Source of the DNA: DAIDKA01 sp036267975
GTDB taxonomy: Bacteria; Pseudomonadota; Gammaproteobacteria; Steroidobacterales; Steroidobacteraceae
Direction of reading: 5' to 3'
Length of the DNA stretch: 64,000 nt
Assembly: GCA_036267975.1 (NCBI GenBank)
Contig: DATAVA010000049.1
Span: forward strand, 1-64,000
The notes beneath the pieces are model-generated. The model made no database searches. It saw nothing but the letters and a program-made list of their open reading frames with translations, and was not told the origin of the DNA. Within the stretch, counting starts at the first letter, position 1, and every line of letters begins with the position of its first letter. Made by a program: the position numbers and the translations under genes. Of the stretch, positions 60,378 to 64,000 are shown in pieces.

Positions 60378-60440
60378 GAATCGCCACGCCCTAAGCCCAT
60401 AATGCCTGTGCTAAGTTACCAGAGCATCAGGATGGGCTCA

Positions 60441-61616
60441 ATGAAACAAGGTGGCTGGCCGAGCCTGACACTTATCTATCTGTATGGCGTTGTCAGTGCC
60501 GCATCACTGACCAAGGCCATTCCGCTGCAGGCCCATATATCGAGCCTGCCGGGCGCCGCGCCGGCCTTGTTCGGTCTGTTCATTTCATTGATGGCGGTTC
60601 TGCCTGCGATCTTCGGCACCCTCTCCGGCGCGGTGATCGACCGGTTGGGTGCCCGCCCCGCCCTGATCCTGGCGGCCCTGATCGGTGCACTGGTCAACGG
60701 GCTGTATCGGGTGGCCGACTCCTTCGCGCAGTTTGAGGTCATCCGTGTGGTGGAGGGCTGCATTCCCCTGCTCACCTACGCCGCGGCGCCCGCGCTGATG
60801 ATCGCGACCAGCGCGCCGGAGCGGCGCAGCGCGGCGATGGCGCTGTGGTCCAGTTACACGCCCGTCGGAACCTCGCTGGGCCTTTTGATGTCGGCAGCGT
60901 TTGCCGGCACCGACCACTGGCGCTACGCCTACCTCGCGCATGGCGCCATTTTCGTGCTCCTCGTCGTCGTCGGCCTGGCGCTGCCGAAGGCGGCCGCGGC
61001 AGGCTTGCGCACCGCGGGGCCGCGGCGTTCGATACTGGCCTTGCTCAAGTCACCGGAAGGTGCCGGGCCGCTGCGCCTGGCGAGCTCCTTTGGCGTGCTG
61101 ATCCTGCTCGGTCTGGGCGTCAGCGTCGTCATGCCGCCATACCTCGCGCGGCACTACGGCATGACGCTCAGCGCTGCCTCCGGCATCATGGCCGTCGCCA
61201 ATGTCGTGATGATCCTCGGCAGCGCCTTGAGCGGCGTGTTTCTGACCCGCGGCGTACGGGCCGCTCCATTATTCGCAGCCTTGGCGGCAGGTGGCTCGAT
61301 TGCCGGCTTCGCAGTGTTTGCCCCCTGGACCCACCTCGGCCTCACCGTCGCGGCACTGGTGATCTGGCTCACCTGCACCGGAGCGGCCATGGCCGTGCTC
61401 GCATCCCTGCTGCCGAAGGTTGCAGGACCCGAGCATCGCGCCTCCACCGCTGGCCTGCTCAGTCAGACCGGCGCACTCACGACCTTCGTCACCTCGCCGT
61501 TGTGGCTGGCGGTGCTGGGACTTCATCAATGGCTCGCGCTTTTCCTCATCATTCTGGTCGGCTGGGGACTCAGTGTAATACTGCTCCCCGTGCAGGCCCG
61601 AATGGCCAGCCGGTAA
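60441..61616 (+). CDS. Major facilitator superfamily transporter
   Basis: 391 residues from ATG 60441 (AGGA eight bases upstream; ATG 60402 is in frame too). About twelve hydrophobic segments are visible, and the loop VIDRLGARPALILAALIG corresponds to MFS motif A. It is the first gene of an operon, 3 nt ahead of the zinc-ribbon gene and followed by HyuA/HyuB-like genes, so it may import or export their substrate. The substrate cannot be predicted. Confidence 0.85.
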   Translation: MKQGGWPSLTLIYLYGVVSAASLTKAIPLQAHISSLPGAAPALFGLFISLMAVLPAIFGTLSGAVIDRLGARPALILAALIGALVNGLYRVADSFAQFEVIRVVEGCIPLLTYAAAPALMIATSAPERRSAAMALWSSYTPVGTSLGLLMSAAFAGTDHWRYAYLAHGAIFVLLVVVGLALPKAAAAGLRTAGPRRSILALLKSPEGAGPLRLASSFGVLILLGLGVSVVMPPYLARHYGMTLSAASGIMAVANVVMILGSALSGVFLTRGVRAAPLFAALAAGGSIAGFAVFAPWTHLGLTVAALVIWLTCTGAAMAVLASLLPKVAGPEHRASTAGLLSQTGALTTFVTSPLWLAVLGLHQWLALFLIILVGWGLSVILLPVQARMASR

Positions 61617-61619
61617 ACC

Positions 61620-61838
61620 ATGCACAATTTTCCGCGCCCGACCACGCTCACCGTGACCGCACCGCGTACCGCAGTCCCCGGCAATTGCCCCGAGTGCGGC
61701 GCAGCGGCGCTCGCCCGCTACCGTGTCATGAGTGAAGGGGGTTGGTGGCTGGTCGTCAAATGCACCCAGTGCCTGCACTCCGTGGCGCGCGAACCTGGCC
61801 CGCTGCTCGGCGCGTTCGTGCCGCTGGGAGCCCCGTAG
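61620..61838 (+). CDS. Small zinc-ribbon protein linked to HyuA/HyuB
   Basis: 72 residues with two CxxC pairs, Cys23/Cys26 (GNCPECGAAAL) and Cys48/Cys51 (VKCTQCLHS), separated by a GWWLVV beta segment: a zinc ribbon. Acetone and acetophenone carboxylases include a small zinc-binding subunit beside the HyuA/HyuB-type subunits, and this protein could be a distant equivalent; that is inference. It lies 3 nt after the transporter and 1 nt before hyuA. Confidence 0.75.
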   Translation: MHNFPRPTTLTVTAPRTAVPGNCPECGAAALARYRVMSEGGWWLVVKCTQCLHSVAREPGPLLGAFVPLGAP

Positions 61839-61839
61839 C

Positions 61840-63873
61840 ATGGGCCGCACTCTGTTCAGCGTCGATGTGGGCGGCACCTTTACCGATGTGGTCATGGTGC
61901 GCGACGGCATCATCCACGTCACGAAGGTCCCCAGCAATGCCGCCGCGACCCATCTGCCGGTCATCGAAGGCGCGCGTCGCCTGGGCGTGCAGGATGCCGC
62001 GGTGTTCAATCATGCCAGCACGAAGGGGCTCAATGCGGTACTGACCCGCTCACTGCCCAAGGTCGGTTTCCTGACCACGCAGGGACACCGCGACATGCTG
62101 GATGCGGGTCGCTGCATGCGACCCATGGACAATCAGACCGACGCGCGCTGGCATCGACCCTTCGGCGACGCCGCGCGGCCGCTGGTGCGCCGTTATCTGC
62201 GCCGCGGCATCCACGAGCGCATCCTGGCCAGCGGCGCGGTGCTGATCGAACTGGATGAAGCGCAGGCGCGCGCCGAGCTTGAGATCCTCCGGCGCTGCGG
62301 GATTCAAGGACTGGCGATCTGCCTCATCAACAGCTTCGTGAATCCGGCGCACGAGCAGCGACTGCTGGCACTCAGCGCCGACGTCTTCGGTGCGAAGTTT
62401 CCGGTGTCAGCCTCGTTCCAGGTCGGTCCGCGTGCCAAGGAGTATGCGCGCGCCTCCACCACCGTCATCGATGTGATGATGAAGCTCATCTACGCGGACT
62501 ACGCGCACCTGCTGGACTCACAGCTGCGCGCCGCCGGTTTTGCGGGCAAGCTGAATTTCGCCGATTGCACGGCGGCGCTGATTCCCTGGCGTGAAGCCGT
62601 CACGGCGCCGCACCGCATTCTGTTCGCTGGTCCGGCCGCCGGTGCGGCGGCGTGCTGCGGACTGGGCGCTGCCATGGGCGATGGCAATCTCATCGGTTGT
62701 GATGTCGGCGGTACCTCGACCGACGTGACCGTCATCGTCAATGGCGCGCCCTTCATCAACGACAGCTTCGAGATCGAGCATGACCTGCTGGTCAATACTC
62801 TGTCCACGGAAGTCGCCAGTGTCGGCGCCGGCGGTGGCAGCATCGTCTCGGTGTCGCCGTCGGGGGATCTGCGCGTCGGCCCGCGCAGTGCGGGCGCGAC
62901 GCCGGGGCCCGCCTGCTACGGACGCGGCGGCAACCTGCCGACCGTCACCGATGCCTGCCTGCTGATGGGAATCCTGGATCCGGATGCTTTCGCGGACGGC
63001 CAGATTCGTCTCGATCCGGGGGCCGCGAGTCGTGCGTTCGAGTCATTGGACTGCCGCATGTCGCACGCAGAGCGCATTCGTTTTGCGTGGAAGATTGCGC
63101 TCAACAATATCGCCGAGGAAGTGTCGCGCTGTGCGCTGCGCCATGGCGTCGATATCCGCGACTTCAGCCTGATGGCTTTTGGTGCCGCAGGTCCGATGCT
63201 GCTGGCAGGTGTGCTCGAACTGGTGCAGGCGCGACGGCTCATCGTTCCGCCGCACCCCGGACTGTTCTCGGCCATCGGGCTGCTGTCCACGGATTTCGTC
63301 TATGCCAACAGCCGCAGCCAATACCAGATGCTGATGCCGGACAGCGGTGCGCTGATTGAATCAATTTTCGCCGGCCTCGAAGCACAGCTGCGCGAACGGG
63401 TGGGAAGTGAGGAATGCACAGTCCGGCGCAGTTTTGACGGCCGCCTAGCCGGTCAGAGCTGGGAGACGCCCTTCGTCAATGTGGATACCGCGGCACTCGC
63501 AACGCGCGGCCCCACCGCAGTGATTGATGAATTTCACGCCGAATACGCGCGCCGCAATGGCGTGTGCTTCCCCCAGATACCGGTGCAGGGTGTGACCTGG
63601 CGGGTACAGGTGATCGTGCCGACGCAGAAGCTCGCCTGGCAAGCATTGCCGGCCTCGCGCGCCCGGCCAACACCCAGCGGCCAGCGGCGGCTGCGCTATC
63701 TGGGGCCGCAGGAAATTTCGGCGGCCGTTTTTGCGCGTGCAGCTCTGGGCGCCGGCGATACCCTCGACGGTCCGGCGCTGATCGTCGAACCCCTGGCCAC
63801 CACCCTGGTCATGCCCGGACAGATGGCCCAGATCGGCGCTGTCGGCGAGATCGTGATCACGGAGGCCGCATGA
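61840..63873 (+). CDS. Hydantoinase/oxoprolinase A-type (HyuA) subunit
   Basis: 677 residues from ATG 61840, preceded by GGGAG nine bases away. Two ATP-binding-fold pieces are visible: VDVGGTFTDVVMV at the start and GCDVGGTSTDVTVI near 285. AFGAAGPMLLAGVLEL and HPGLFSAIGLLSTDF follow as in the N-methylhydantoinase A / acetone-carboxylase beta subunit family. Such subunits phosphorylate an amide or ketone enol with ATP. It overlaps the next gene by 4 nt. Confidence 0.92.
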   Translation: MGRTLFSVDVGGTFTDVVMVRDGIIHVTKVPSNAAATHLPVIEGARRLGVQDAAVFNHASTKGLNAVLTRSLPKVGFLTTQGHRDMLDAGRCMRPMDNQTDARWHRPFGDAARPLVRRYLRRGIHERILASGAVLIELDEAQARAELEILRRCGIQGLAICLINSFVNPAHEQRLLALSADVFGAKFPVSASFQVGPRAKEYARASTTVIDVMMKLIYADYAHLLDSQLRAAGFAGKLNFADCTAALIPWREAVTAPHRILFAGPAAGAAACCGLGAAMGDGNLIGCDVGGTSTDVTVIVNGAPFINDSFEIEHDLLVNTLSTEVASVGAGGGSIVSVSPSGDLRVGPRSAGATPGPACYGRGGNLPTVTDACLLMGILDPDAFADGQIRLDPGAASRAFESLDCRMSHAERIRFAWKIALNNIAEEVSRCALRHGVDIRDFSLMAFGAAGPMLLAGVLELVQARRLIVPPHPGLFSAIGLLSTDFVYANSRSQYQMLMPDSGALIESIFAGLEAQLRERVGSEECTVRRSFDGRLAGQSWETPFVNVDTAALATRGPTAVIDEFHAEYARRNGVCFPQIPVQGVTWRVQVIVPTQKLAWQALPASRARPTPSGQRRLRYLGPQEISAAVFARAALGAGDTLDGPALIVEPLATTLVMPGQMAQIGAVGEIVITEAA

Positions 63874-64000
63874 GTGCCACTGCCCTGCGCGATCTGGACG
63901 GTGCCGTTTTTGCGGATATTTATGGCTGCAGCCGCTTCGATGCCACGGTGCTGGGCAATCGCTTCCGCTATCTGCTCGATCATGTCAGCGAGCGTCTGCT
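63870..64000 (+). CDS. Hydantoinase B (HyuB)-type subunit, cut by the window end
   Basis: Only the first 43 residues are present. The ATG at 63870 overlaps the hyuA stop (ATGA) and has GGAGG four bases upstream. FDATVLGNRFRYLLDHVSERLL resembles the N-terminal helix of HyuB and acetone-carboxylase alpha subunits. The partner position after HyuA supports the call. The rest lies beyond the window. Confidence 0.75.
   Translation, partial: MSATALRDLDGAVFADIYGCSRFDATVLGNRFRYLLDHVSERL

Noticed and set aside
1..64000. CRISPR arrays, transposons, prophage or tRNA genes
   Set aside because: No regularly spaced repeats, transposase or integrase frames, phage structural genes or tRNA-like folds were noticed by reading.

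Overview
The window is GC-rich, densely coded bacterial chromosome. Its style suggests an environmental Gammaproteobacterium, perhaps of the Steroidobacterales/Nevskiales kind: FecI/FecR-type signalling, a large TonB-dependent receptor, and many SDR, NTF2-like, GST, MBL-fold and P450 genes of a catabolic accessory genome. The taxonomy is inferred from gene style only. I saw no rRNA, tRNA, CRISPR array, transposase or phage gene.

Layout. 1-577: no convincing gene. 578-4981: ECF sigma factor, FecR anti-sigma factor, exported TPR protein and a frameshifted TraB/GumN gene, with no TonB receptor following. 5129-6808: small lipoprotein and exported SMP-30-like propeller. 12184 down to 6823: a minus-strand run of WrbA quinone reductase, FAD hydroxylase, an unrecognised exported protein and an exported PQQ-type propeller, facing a LysR regulator and an aldehyde dehydrogenase. 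14818-21263: MarR, truncated haemoglobin, CLC channel with CBS domains, hybrid histidine kinase, DNA ligase, and an internally deleted response-regulator remnant. 21497-24233: exported DUF8021-like protein, NTF2-like protein and UMF1-type transporter. 24230-26349: divergent adaptive-response pair AdaA-AlkA / Ogt around an inverted repeat. 26907-28351: a LigF-like (beta-etherase type) GST facing a YfcG/Nu-class GST. 28410-32521: phosphotriesterase-like protein, a coupled SDR / 76-aa protein / FAD oxidoreductase trio, and an NTF2-like protein.

40297 down to 32536 is an eight-gene catabolic operon (SDR, AHL-lactonase-like MBL, 3-hydroxyisobutyrate-dehydrogenase-like, PcaC-like, class-C serine hydrolase, GMC oxidoreductase, second MBL, CYP199-like P450). 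40391-43209 carries an NTF2-like protein, an exported SGNH hydrolase and an SDR with a signal peptide. 50277 down to 43224 is the most unusual locus: a split PEP-synthase-like dikinase in the two-subunit layout of phenylphosphate synthase, tightly coupled to a complete three-subunit biotin-dependent carboxylase and a p-nitrophenylphosphatase/NagD-type HAD phosphatase, with an AraC regulator and TonB receptor just upstream. 54625-55343 is a Phd/VapC-type toxin-antitoxin pair under a perfect 24-bp palindrome. 57344 down to 55361 is YkgJ / DUF1348 / a second signal-peptide SDR. 57388-60377 holds a zinc-finger SDR, an exported double-VOC protein and a Tat-exported unknown. 60441-64000 starts a transporter / zinc-ribbon / HyuA / HyuB operon that is cut by the window end.

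Together the genes look like a toolkit for plant- or lignin-derived aromatic compounds: ether cleavage by GSTs, P450 and FAD hydroxylation, alcohol and aldehyde oxidation, lactone and ester hydrolysis, a PcaC-like step, and two separate ATP-driven activation/carboxylation-type systems. This overall role is inference; individual family calls rest on motifs noted per entry.
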